Made by a program: the position numbers and the translations under genes. Shown one piece after another: positions 17,372 to 24,351 of a DNA stretch of 64,000 nt (position 1 is the first letter of the stretch; each line of letters begins with the position of its first letter). This DNA comes from Streptomyces varsoviensis (GTDB lineage Bacteria > Actinomycetota > Actinomycetes > Streptomycetales > Streptomycetaceae), in NCBI RefSeq assembly GCF_000718635.1, contig NZ_JOBF01000006.1, forward strand, positions 221,630-285,629, in the 5' to 3' direction. The notes under the pieces are model-generated. The model was given only the letters and a program-made list of their open reading frames with translations, was not told the origin of the DNA and did no database searches.

Positions 17372-17417
17372 TCGTTCGGGACGAAGAGGTCGTGGGTTCA
17401 AATCCCGCCACCCCGAC
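17372..17417 (+). repeat. Right direct repeat (attR): displaced 3' end of tRNA-Pro
   Basis: Identical over 46 bases to 7616-7661. Upstream bases do not match the tRNA 5' half (no acceptor or D arm), so this is not a second tRNA gene. It marks the former chromosomal tRNA 3' end. Confidence 0.95.
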
Positions 17418-17433
17418 TGAGAAGTAGCAAGGT

Positions 17434-17469
17434 CAGGGCCCTGACTCGTGAGAGCGAGTCAGGGCCCTG
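17434..17469 (+). terminator. Original terminator of tRNA-Pro, now stranded at attR
   Basis: A perfect 15-bp stem (17434-17448 with 17455-17469) and a 6-base loop lie 16 bases beyond the right repeat. It also lies at the 3' end of the minus-strand ATP-binding protein gene and could terminate that gene. Confidence 0.8.
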
Positions 17470-17509
17470 GTCCGTTGTGGGGCAGACAGGGCCACACGCG
17501 AATGGGCGG

Positions 17510-18112
17510 CTACGGGGTCGGCCGGCTTGCCCTGGGGTTTACGAGAGTGGCCCACGTGCATACACCGGCAGCGGGCGGATACGCGGCGCCGAACCCCCAC
17601 TCCCCGTGATGCCTCTCGGACAGTTCGCGGACGTCCGAGAGCGAGCCCCTCCGGCGTTCGTCGCATGCGGCGGCGAGGCGGCGGTGGGCGTGTGGGGCGT
17701 GAGTGTCGTGGGCCGTCACCTGAAGCGCGTCCCCGTTCCGGCGGATCACCACCTGGACCAGTTCGCCCGCTCCGGTGAACCGGCAGGCGTGCACCGTGAG
17801 TTCGTACACGAGAAGAAGCGCCGGATCCATCAGCTCCTCCTCGACACCGTGCACTTCGAGCATGACTTCCGCCGCCTCCTGCGCGATGGTCGGCGTTTCG
17901 GAGGCCGACGGAAGCGTCAGCCCGTAGACGAGCTTCGCGGGGGACGGCTCCGTGAGGTCCGGGGGCGGTGGCGGACACTGGGTGAACCTCGGAACGGCCT
18001 GAAAGGCGAACGGCGCGACGACGGCGTGAGGCAGGAGGCCGGACGGGGCCCCGTTTCCGGTCCAGGTGGGGGCGGGCTTCGCCGGTACGGGCGTGGGTGT
18101 TTTCTGAAGCAT
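17510..18112 (-). CDS. ATP-binding (anti-sigma-like) regulatory protein
   Basis: A 200-residue protein resembling the HATPase_c anti-sigma-type proteins that accompany whiJ-like loci in Streptomyces. After a Pro-rich N terminus it has VYELTVHACRFTGAGELVQVVIRRNGDALQ, a degenerate N-box and strand region, and ends with LSERHHGEWGF, the usual distorted G-box and lid of this group. Several ATP-contact residues are not conserved, so ATP binding may be lost. The start at ATG 18112 was preferred to an upstream one at 18298 that would add Arg-rich, unrelated sequence. It is divergent from the XRE regulator, and the pair is probably functionally linked. Confidence 0.72.
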   Translation of the reverse strand: MLQKTPTPVPAKPAPTWTGNGAPSGLLPHAVVAPFAFQAVPRFTQCPPPPPDLTEPSPAKLVYGLTLPSASETPTIAQEAAEVMLEVHGVEEELMDPALLLVYELTVHACRFTGAGELVQVVIRRNGDALQVTAHDTHAPHAHRRLAAACDERRRGSLSDVRELSERHHGEWGFGAAYPPAAGVCTWATLVNPRASRPTP

Positions 18113-18415
18113 GGCAACTCCGCTCAGTGGTGGGGTGTCGAGGGGGACGAGATGGCCGTACGGGTGCACGGACACTTCGTCGACGCGGCGGGACCGTGGC
18201 TCGTCTCCCTGACGCGGGCACACCCCTCCCAGGGCAGGAGGACACGGGCAGGCTCGCGTGATGCGCTTCGATCTCGCGTTGCGTGAGCTTCGCGTCACTT
18301 AAAGTACGACAGTAGGTGGTACCTGCGCCACCGCTATGGTGGAACTTAACCCCAGATGGATTGCGCTGACCGCACCCGGCAGACTGGGCCGCGCACCGAG
18401 GAGGAAGGGCCATCG
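18113..18415. promoter_or_regulatory. Divergent promoter region of the ATP-binding protein and XRE regulator
   Basis: Three hundred bases without a gene. It contains a near-palindromic pair GTGATGCG...CGCGTCAC and a GGTGG...CCACC inverted repeat about 80 bases before the XRE start. A strong ribosome site (GAGGAGGAAGGG) lies just before the ATG at 18416. I cannot place the transcription starts. Confidence 0.45.
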
Positions 18416-19267
18416 ATGCCCCCACGCACCACACCTACGCAGCGACAACGCAGGCTTGGCGCCGAGATCAAGAAGATGCGCACCGAGGCCGGCCTCACCG
18501 CCGAGTACGTCGCCGGACTGCTGGGAATCGACCGGGGCAAGGTCTCGAACATCGAGTCAGGCACCCGCAACATCAGCCCTGATCGCCTGCGCACTCTGGC
18601 TAAGCACTGCGCATGCCCGGACGAGCGATATCTGTCCGCTCTCATCGAACTCACCGAGCCACCCCAGCCACGCTGGTGGGACGAGTACCGGGGCAAGTTG
18701 TCATCAGGGCTGCTGGACATCGTCGAGCTGGAATGGCACTCGACCCGCATCCAGACCATCCAGACGGTTCACGTGCCCGGTCTCCTCCAGACCGAGGACT
18801 ACGCACGCAGCATCTTCGCGGCCGTACTGCCCGCACTCTCGCGTCTCGAAATCGAGCTACGCGTGGCGCATCGAATGGGGCGGCAGCGCGTGCTGACTCG
18901 CGAACAGCCAGTCGGCTATGTGGGATACGTACACGAGGCCGCTCTTCGTATGCTCTTCGGCGGGCGCGACGCGACCAGGGAACAGCTCAAGGCACTCATC
19001 GAGGCGAGCGAAAGGCCCAACGTCCGTGTACGCGTATTGCCTGTGGACCGCGGCTCCTTCCCGGGAGCCGGGCATGCTTTGCTCTACGCGGAAGGGCCTG
19101 TACCCCAACTGGATACGGTGCAGCTCGACTCGGCGCATGGACCTGAGTTCATGCACACGGAACTGCAACTAGCCCGGTACCGGGCTCACTTGGACTGGAT
19201 GGACGACGCGTGTCTGTCGCCGAAAGCATCACAAGACTTCATTCACAGCATCATTCGCAGCCTATGA
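18416..19267 (+). CDS. XRE-family regulator with DUF5753 (WhiJ-like)
   Basis: A 283-residue DNA-binding protein. Residues 12-70 form a helix-turn-helix (GAEIKKMRTEAGLTAEYVAGLLGIDRGKVSNIESG). From about residue 100 follows the DUF5753 sensor-like domain, with IQTVHVPGLLQTEDYAR, RMGRQRVLT, VRVRVLPVDRGSFPGAG and the C-terminal LDTVQLDSAHG. This architecture is that of WhiJ and its many Streptomyces paralogues, which work with a DUF397 protein and often an ATP-binding protein, as found here on both sides. The start follows the GAGGAGG ribosome site. It probably autoregulates and controls development or secondary metabolism; no specific role can be read. Confidence 0.9.
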   Translation: MPPRTTPTQRQRRLGAEIKKMRTEAGLTAEYVAGLLGIDRGKVSNIESGTRNISPDRLRTLAKHCACPDERYLSALIELTEPPQPRWWDEYRGKLSSGLLDIVELEWHSTRIQTIQTVHVPGLLQTEDYARSIFAAVLPALSRLEIELRVAHRMGRQRVLTREQPVGYVGYVHEAALRMLFGGRDATREQLKALIEASERPNVRVRVLPVDRGSFPGAGHALLYAEGPVPQLDTVQLDSAHGPEFMHTELQLARYRAHLDWMDDACLSPKASQDFIHSIIRSL

Positions 19268-19278
19268 GGAGCCCGATC

Positions 19279-19440
19279 GTGCCGGAGATCCGTTGGGAAG
19301 AACCCTTCTGCGGAGAGGGAAACAACTGCTTCCGCCTCGGCACCGACGCCAGCGGCAACGCGTACATAGCGGTCGCCGGGCAGGAGGAGACCTACCTCAC
19401 GGATACGCGCGAGGCCCTGCAATCGAGTTCGGCGGAATGA
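19279..19440 (+). CDS. DUF397 protein, short
   Basis: A 53-residue DUF397 protein, the usual partner of WhiJ-like regulators. It has the family core EEPFCGEGNNCFRLGT and SGNAYIAVAGQEETYLTDTREALQ. The GTG at 19279 sits seven bases after GAGGAG; an ATG at 19264 overlapping the XRE stop is the alternative. It ends right after REALQ, where related proteins usually continue for some 15 residues, so the C terminus is probably cut. A 100-bp part is repeated exactly in the next DUF397 gene. Confidence 0.8.
   Translation: MPEIRWEEPFCGEGNNCFRLGTDASGNAYIAVAGQEETYLTDTREALQSSSAE
19323..19422 (+). repeat. 100-bp perfect direct repeat, copy 1
   Basis: Identical to 19795-19894. It covers the core of the first DUF397 gene. 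Both copies end after the same CTGCAA, beyond which the sequences diverge. Confidence 0.95.
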
Positions 19441-19739
19441 AGGTCATGCGTGCGCAGTTGCTCCACCTCTGCGAGACGAGTGAGCTGAGCCACGTGGACG
19501 TGAGGGTCGTGCCGTTCTCATCCGGGGCGTTTCCCGGGGCCGGGCAGGCCCTCTTTTATGCCGAAGGCATCGTCCCTCAACTGGATACAGTTCAGCTGGA
19601 CTCAGCCCACGGGCCGGGTTTCACGCACGCTCCGGCGCAACTCGACAAATACCGTTCCCAACTGGACTGGATGGACAGGGCCTCCCTCGACTCCAGAAAG
19701 TCCCGGGACTTCATACTCACCCTCACCGGTACCCGATAG
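19437..19739 (+). pseudogene. C-terminal fragment of a second WhiJ-like regulator
   Basis: A 101-residue frame starting at an ATG that overlaps the previous stop. It matches only the last third of the DUF5753 domain of the gene upstream: VRVVPFSSGAFPGAGQALF, VPQLDTVQLDSAHG, RSQLDWMDRASL. The helix-turn-helix and the first half of DUF5753 are missing. The fragment is fused directly behind the cut DUF397 gene, the signature of an unequal recombination between tandem copies. Protein function is unlikely, though the frame is open and could be translated by coupling. Confidence 0.75.
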
Positions 19740-19750
19740 GAGACGTCACC

Positions 19751-19927
19751 GTGCCCGACATCACGTGGGAAGAGCCCTTCTGCGCCGAGAGCTCCAACTG
19801 CTTCCGCCTCGGCACCGACGCCAGCGGCAACGCGTACATAGCGGTCGCCGGGCAGGAGGAGACCTACCTCACGGATACGCGCGAGGCCCTGCAAGCGCCG
19901 GATACGGCCGGGTGGTTAGGGCCATGA
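19751..19927 (+). CDS. DUF397 protein, second copy, with a TTA codon
   Basis: A 58-residue DUF397 protein starting at GTG, preceded by AGGAGACG. It starts PDITWEEPFCAESSNCFRL and shares a 100-bp identical core with the first copy, then diverges to a short unrelated tail. The tail contains a TTA leucine codon (19916-19918), which in Streptomyces makes translation depend on the bldA tRNA. It would be the partner of the fragmentary second regulator. The tail suggests truncation here too. Confidence 0.7.
   Translation: MPDITWEEPFCAESSNCFRLGTDASGNAYIAVAGQEETYLTDTREALQAPDTAGWLGP
19795..19894 (+). repeat. 100-bp perfect direct repeat, copy 2
   Basis: Identical to 19323-19422, 472 bases further on. 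It lies inside the second DUF397 gene. Confidence 0.95.
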
Positions 19928-20130
19928 CAAGGGCCTTTTGACCTCCCCGGGGACACGGCCGCCGCAGGTCAGCCGGGCCGGTCGGGAACAGTTCGTGTGG
20001 TCGACACGGTTATATGGCCTGGGGGTGGTGCTGGGTGGGTGGGAGACGGGGGCCGTCAGGGCGTTCGTTCCGCTGGAGTCCGGCCCCCGAGTACTTGGAC
20101 CACCACGTATTTCCGCAGGAGGACTGTTTC

Positions 20131-20961
20131 ATGACTGATCGGCCTTTGACGTTTATGGCCGTGCACGCGCACCCCGATGACGAGGCCACCAGCACTGGTG
20201 GGGTCCTCGCGCGGTATGCGGCGGAGGGGATACGGACGGTGCTGGTGACGTGTACGGACGGGGGGTGTGGAGACGGGCCGGGAGGGGTGAAGCCGGGGGA
20301 TGACGGGCATGATCCGGCGGCTGTCGCCGCTATGCGGCGGGCGGAGCTCCGGGAGAGCTGCGAGGTGCTGAAGATCAGCGACCTGGAGATGCTGGACTAC
20401 GCCGACTCCGGGATGATGGGCTGGCCCAGCAACGACGCGCCCGGGTCCTTCTGGCAGACGCCCGTGGAGGAGGGGGCCGCGCGGCTCGCGGAGCTCATGG
20501 AGCGCTACCGGCCCGACGTGGTCGTCACCTACGACGAGAACGGTTTCTACGGGCACCCCGACCACATCCAGGCCAACCGCATCACGATGGCGGCCCTGGA
20601 GATGACCGAGCTGACGCCCAAGGTGTACTGGACGACCATGCCGCACTCGGCGATGCAGCGGTTCGGGGAGATGATGCGCGAGTTCGGCGACATGCCGGAG
20701 CTCGACCCCGCCGAGGCCGCCGCGCTCGCCGAGATCGGACTCCCCGACGACGAGATCACCACCTGGGTGGACACCACGGGATTCAGCGACCAGAAATTCG
20801 ACTCCCTGGCCGCGCACGCCAGCCAGGGCGAGAACATCTTCTTCCTCAAGATGGGCAAGGAGAGGTTCGGCGAGTTGATGAGCCTGGAGACCTACGTCCG
20901 CGTCAAGGACACCACCGACGCTCCCCTGCCCGAGGACGACCTCTTCGCCGGGCTCCGCTGA
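20131..20961 (+). CDS. PIG-L family deacetylase (Mca/MshB-like)
   Basis: A 276-residue zinc-dependent N-acetylglucosaminyl deacetylase-type enzyme. The metal and catalytic motif AHPDDE is at residues 13-18, and the second ligand region GHPDH at residues 141-145 (His142, His145). The family hydrolyses acetyl-glucosamine-type amides; in actinobacteria, members make or use mycothiol (MshB, Mca). This protein has the general layout but not the exact sequence I remember for either, so the substrate is left open. The ATG at 20131 has AGGAGG eight bases upstream, an ideal ribosome site. It is transcribed alone from a 203-base leader region (19928-20130). Confidence 0.85.
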   Translation: MTDRPLTFMAVHAHPDDEATSTGGVLARYAAEGIRTVLVTCTDGGCGDGPGGVKPGDDGHDPAAVAAMRRAELRESCEVLKISDLEMLDYADSGMMGWPSNDAPGSFWQTPVEEGAARLAELMERYRPDVVVTYDENGFYGHPDHIQANRITMAALEMTELTPKVYWTTMPHSAMQRFGEMMREFGDMPELDPAEAAALAEIGLPDDEITTWVDTTGFSDQKFDSLAAHASQGENIFFLKMGKERFGELMSLETYVRVKDTTDAPLPEDDLFAGLR

Positions 20962-20963
20962 CC

Positions 20964-21062
20964 CGTTTATTCGGGCCCGTAAATTCGGGCCCGTTGGTTC
21001 GGGGCTCCAATCGGGCCCATTGGTTTCAGCCCGCTGGTTCGGGCCCGTGCATTCGGGTTCGT
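20964..21062 (+). repeat. Degenerate tandem repeats around TTCGGGCCCGT
   Basis: Six to seven copies of a 13-16-base unit based on TTCGGGCCCGT lie immediately after the deacetylase stop. GGGCCC is itself palindromic, so the array can form several alternative hairpins and may act as an ill-defined terminator. The rest of the 313-base gap to the LuxR-type gene holds no gene. Confidence 0.7.
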
Positions 21063-21236
21063 TCGCCCCCGTCGTCGGGGCGCCGCCCCCCTTCTCAGCC
21101 AACTCAGCCCCCTCCGTCTTTCGGTGGGGGCTTTGACTGTTCCTTCGGGCAGGGGATTTCCTCCTTCGGTGCCCGGTTGGGCAATTCCAGTGCCCGAGTT
21201 GACAAAGCTCGCGCCAGCTCATCACGATTCGAAGGC

Positions 21237-21251
21237 GTTAGAGGCTCTAAC
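21237..21251. promoter_or_regulatory. 15-bp palindrome just before the LuxR-type regulator
   Basis: GTTAGAG-G-CTCTAAC is a perfect 7-1-7 inverted repeat centred 31 bases before the start codon, overlapping the likely promoter or leader. It is a candidate operator, possibly for the downstream regulator itself. The ribosome site GAGGAGG (21259-21265) follows. Confidence 0.45.
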
Positions 21252-21274
21252 ACTGGTAGAGGAGGCCGACTCCG

Positions 21275-24064
21275 ATGCGGCTCGTTGCCCGGGAGAGGGA
21301 GCGGACAGAGGTCGATCGGCTGCTGGGTTCGGCGGCTGCCGGGCGTGGGGGCGCGCTCGTGGTGGCGGGGGAGGCGGGGATCGGGAAGACGGCGCTGCTC
21401 GATTCCGCGGTGGAGGGGCTGGAGGGGTTCGCGGTGCTGCGGGGCGCCGGGGCCGAGTTCGAGCGGGACCTGCCGTACGCGACGCTGCAGCAGTTGTGCG
21501 CGCCGTACACGGCCTCCCGGCTGGGGCTCCCCGCTGTGCAACGTACGGCCCTGGAGGGCGTCCTCGGGCTGGGCGAGCGCGCTCCCCTCGATCCTCTGAC
21601 CGTCGGGCTGGCCGCCCTCGGGCTGCTCACCGCGGTGGCCCAGGAGCAGCCCGTGTGCTGTGTCGTGGACGACGCGCAGTGGGTCGACGACGCCTCGCTG
21701 CGGGCGCTGGTCTTCGTGGCGCGGCGCGTCGCCGTCGAGCGGATCGCGGTGGTGTTCGCCACGCGCGAGGCCGGGCCCGCCTCCGGGCTCGCCGATCTGC
21801 CGCGGCTGCCGCTGACCGGACTCGGCGACGAGGACGCCCGGGTGATGCTCGGGGCCGAGTCGCATACCGGGATGGACGCCGAGGTGTTCGACCGCATCCT
21901 GGCCGAGGCGCACGGCAACCCGCTGGCCCTGCTGGAATTCGCGCACGACACGGGGCCGTTCGGGGTGCCCCGGCCGAAGCGTTCCCGAGCCGGCGTGGTC
22001 GCCGCCCTGGAAGAGGGGTTCGTACGCCGCCTCGACCGGCTGTCGTCCGCCGCCCGGACGCTGGTGGTGCTCGCCGCCGCCGAGCCGGTGGGCGACCTCG
22101 CGCTGCTGCGGCGCGCGGCAACTCTCCTCGGCCTGGACCCCGCCGGGCTCGACGCGGCGGAGAACGCGGGGCTCCTGACCCTCGGGCCGCGGCTGCGGTT
22201 CCGGCATCCGCTCGTACGCTCGGCGGTCTACGCCGCGGCCACGCCCTGTGTCCGGCGGCGGGTGCACGGGGCGCTCGCCGAGGCCACCGCCCCCGTCGCC
22301 GACCCCGACCGGCGGGCCTGGCACCGCGCGTACGCCGTGGTCGAGGCCGACGAGGACGTCGCCGCGGAGCTGGAGCGGTCCGCCGACCGGGCGCGGCTGC
22401 GCGGCGGGTTCGCCGCCGCCGCGGCGTTCATGGAGCGGGCCGAGGAGCTGACGCCCGCCGCCGACCGGCAGGCCGCCCGACTGCTCGCCGCCGCCCGGCT
22501 GCGGCTGCTGGCCGGATCGCCGGCCGCGGCCCGTGCGCTGGTGGCCCGTACCGAGCACCGCCTGATGAACGCCCCTGAAGAGGCGGAGGCGCGGCTGCTG
22601 CGCGCGCGCATCGACTTCCAGCTCGGCCGCACCCCCCGCGCGACCACCACGCTCATCGACGTCGCCGAGGGCCTGGACGCCGACCGGGCGCGGGAGATCT
22701 ACCTGGATGCCTTCGCCTCGTTCATGTACAACGAAAACGAACCGGGCTGCCTTGAGCGGCTCGGCGACCGGATCCGGGAACTCGTCCCCGAGCGCGTCCC
22801 CGCCCGCCCCGTCGACCTGCTGCTCGACGCCCTGCTGGAGCAGAACACCCGCCCCGTCGACGAAGCGGTGCCCACGATGCTCGCGGCCGCGGCCGCCTAC
22901 GGCGACGTGGCCGCCTCGGCCACCGGGACGCCGCACATGAACCTCGCCTGCCAGCTCGCCATCGACCTCCGCGACGACGCGCTGATGGAGAAGACCGCGA
23001 ACCACCAGGTCAAGGCCGCGCGCCGGCAAGGCGCCCTCGCCGCGCTCCCCCAGGCGCTGCGCTACCAGGCGGTCTCCAGGGTCGCCGTCGGCCGGTTCGC
23101 CGAGGCCGCCGCCAGCCTCGACGAGGCGCGGGCGATCGACGAGGCCGCGGGCACGCCGCCGCTGCTCGGGGCCGAGCTCGTCTGCATCGCCTTCAGCGGC
23201 GACGTCGACCGCTACCGCGAGGTCCAGGCCCTGCTCGGCACCGGCGGGCGGCCGTTCGAGACCGCCTGCGAGCAGTACTCGCGCGCGGTGCTGCACAACG
23301 GGCTCGGCAACCACGAGGCGGCGCTGGAGGCCGCGTTGGCGGCCCAGCAGCGGCAGCGCGACGGCTCGTACGCGATGTGGGCCGTCAACTCCGAGCTGGT
23401 CGAGGCCGCCGCGCACGTCGGCCGCCACCAGGAGGCCGCGGGGGCGCTCGCCCATCTGGAGGCGCTGGCCCGTCAGAACCCGGGCCCATGGGCCGTCGCC
23501 GAATGGCTCCAGGCCCGCGCGCTCCTCGGACAGGGCAGCGGGCAGCGCGGCGAGGAAGGCGAGCCGCGGGACGTGAGCCCGGGCGGCGGCCAGGCTGAGG
23601 ACATCGACGGCGCCGAAGGCGTCGACAGCGCCGACGGCACCGAAGCGCTCTACCGCCGCGCCATCGACCACTTCGCCCGGACCCGGGTGCGGGTGCTGTA
23701 CGCCCGCGCCCGGATGGCGTACGGGGAGTGGCTGCGCCGCGAGAACCGGCGGGCCGAGGCCCGGGCCGAGCTGCGGGCGGCCCACGACATGCTCGCGGCC
23801 ATGGGGGCCCGCGGGTTCGCCGAGCGCGCCGCCCGGGGGCTGCGGGCCATCGGCGCCCGGCCGCGCCCGCACGGCGAGAACCCGCTCGGTCAGCTCACCG
23901 CGCAGGAGGGGATCATCGCCGGGAAGGTCGCCGCCGGCGCGACGTCCAAGGAGGTGGCGGCGATGCTCTTCCTCAGCCCGCGCACCATAGATGCCCATCT
24001 CCGCAATATCTACCGTAAATTGGGCATATCCTCACGCCGTCAGTTGCGCGAGTTGTCTCTATGA
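21275..24064 (+). CDS. Large ATP-binding LuxR-family regulator (LAL type)
   Basis: A 929-residue transcription factor. The N-terminal AAA/STAND ATPase has Walker A GEAGIGKT (residues 32-39) and Walker B CCVVDDAQWVDD (Asp132-Asp133). A long TPR-like helical middle runs from about residue 330 to 840, with an acidic low-complexity insert near 770-790. The C-terminal LuxR helix-turn-helix (last 60 residues) reads LTAQEGIIAGKVAAGATSKEVAAMLFLSPRTIDAHLRNIYRKLG in outline. LAL regulators often control secondary metabolism or sugar uptake; no pathway cluster is adjacent, so the target is unknown. The start has a strong GAGGAGG site. Confidence 0.92.
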   Translation: MRLVARERERTEVDRLLGSAAAGRGGALVVAGEAGIGKTALLDSAVEGLEGFAVLRGAGAEFERDLPYATLQQLCAPYTASRLGLPAVQRTALEGVLGLGERAPLDPLTVGLAALGLLTAVAQEQPVCCVVDDAQWVDDASLRALVFVARRVAVERIAVVFATREAGPASGLADLPRLPLTGLGDEDARVMLGAESHTGMDAEVFDRILAEAHGNPLALLEFAHDTGPFGVPRPKRSRAGVVAALEEGFVRRLDRLSSAARTLVVLAAAEPVGDLALLRRAATLLGLDPAGLDAAENAGLLTLGPRLRFRHPLVRSAVYAAATPCVRRRVHGALAEATAPVADPDRRAWHRAYAVVEADEDVAAELERSADRARLRGGFAAAAAFMERAEELTPAADRQAARLLAAARLRLLAGSPAAARALVARTEHRLMNAPEEAEARLLRARIDFQLGRTPRATTTLIDVAEGLDADRAREIYLDAFASFMYNENEPGCLERLGDRIRELVPERVPARPVDLLLDALLEQNTRPVDEAVPTMLAAAAAYGDVAASATGTPHMNLACQLAIDLRDDALMEKTANHQVKAARRQGALAALPQALRYQAVSRVAVGRFAEAAASLDEARAIDEAAGTPPLLGAELVCIAFSGDVDRYREVQALLGTGGRPFETACEQYSRAVLHNGLGNHEAALEAALAAQQRQRDGSYAMWAVNSELVEAAAHVGRHQEAAGALAHLEALARQNPGPWAVAEWLQARALLGQGSGQRGEEGEPRDVSPGGGQAEDIDGAEGVDSADGTEALYRRAIDHFARTRVRVLYARARMAYGEWLRRENRRAEARAELRAAHDMLAAMGARGFAERAARGLRAIGARPRPHGENPLGQLTAQEGIIAGKVAAGATSKEVAAMLFLSPRTIDAHLRNIYRKLGISSRRQLRELSL

Positions 24065-24216
24065 CCGCCCGAAACGGAATTACGTAATCGAGCACCACCG
24101 GTCTACGTAGTCATCACCGATGCGCGTGCGTCATCGACAGGGCATTGTCGATTGTCAGGATCGTTCACGGACAATCATGTACCGGCTCGAATGCACGAAA
24201 GCAGGAAACAGGCTCG

Positions 24217-24348
24217 ATGATCACACAGGTGATTACGCCGGGCCTCGCGGCGACCGTTGCCCATCAGGCGCCGGCCCGCGGGGCGGCCACCGGCGCGCTC
24301 AGCGCCCCTCGCCCCCGCGCCGACGGCCGCCAGCGGTGCGGCGGGTAG
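24217..24348 (+). CDS. Possible 43-residue upstream ORF in frame with the STAND gene
   Basis: ATG at 24217 to TAG at 24346. It begins MITQVITPGLAATVAH and is Ala/Arg-rich after that. It ends with TAG and a single CCG before the ATG of the next gene, in the same frame. It is either a leader ORF that couples translation, or the original N terminus now separated by a stop. A weak AGGA lies 12 bases upstream. The preceding bases 24065-24216 hold an AT-richer promoter-like region with three ATTGTC/GACAAT words, and no other gene. Confidence 0.35.
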   Translation: MITQVITPGLAATVAHQAPARGAATGALSAPRPRADGRQRCGG

Positions 24349-24351
24349 CCG

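Larger units (their letters stand above)
7616..17417 (+). mobile_element. tRNA-Pro-integrated defence island with remnant DISARM locus
   Basis: A 9.8-kb segment between the two 46-bp repeats. It holds a truncated unknown gene, a 3' gene remnant, drmA, drmB, a drmC-helicase fusion remnant and one unknown gene, all on the plus strand. Codon use is clearly richer in A/T than in the flanking genes, which supports acquisition. No integrase, excisionase, replication or transfer gene is left, so the element is probably fixed. The left copy restores a full tRNA; the right copy is the displaced 3' piece. Confidence 0.88.

Noticed and set aside
17363..17417. Second tRNA-Pro gene
   Set aside because: Only the anticodon stem to 3' end is present; there is no acceptor 5' strand or D arm. 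It is the right attachment copy.
7616..17417. Complete integrative conjugative element
   Set aside because: No integrase, excisionase, replication initiator or transfer gene can be found on either strand.
20131..20961. Firm assignment as mycothiol conjugate amidase (Mca) or MshB
   Set aside because: The PIG-L motifs are clear, but the remaining sequence does not match what I remember of either enzyme closely enough.
21104..23998. 964-codon minus-strand frame opposite the LuxR-type gene
   Set aside because: In register with the regulator, no domains, and the sense strand has Walker and helix-turn-helix motifs.
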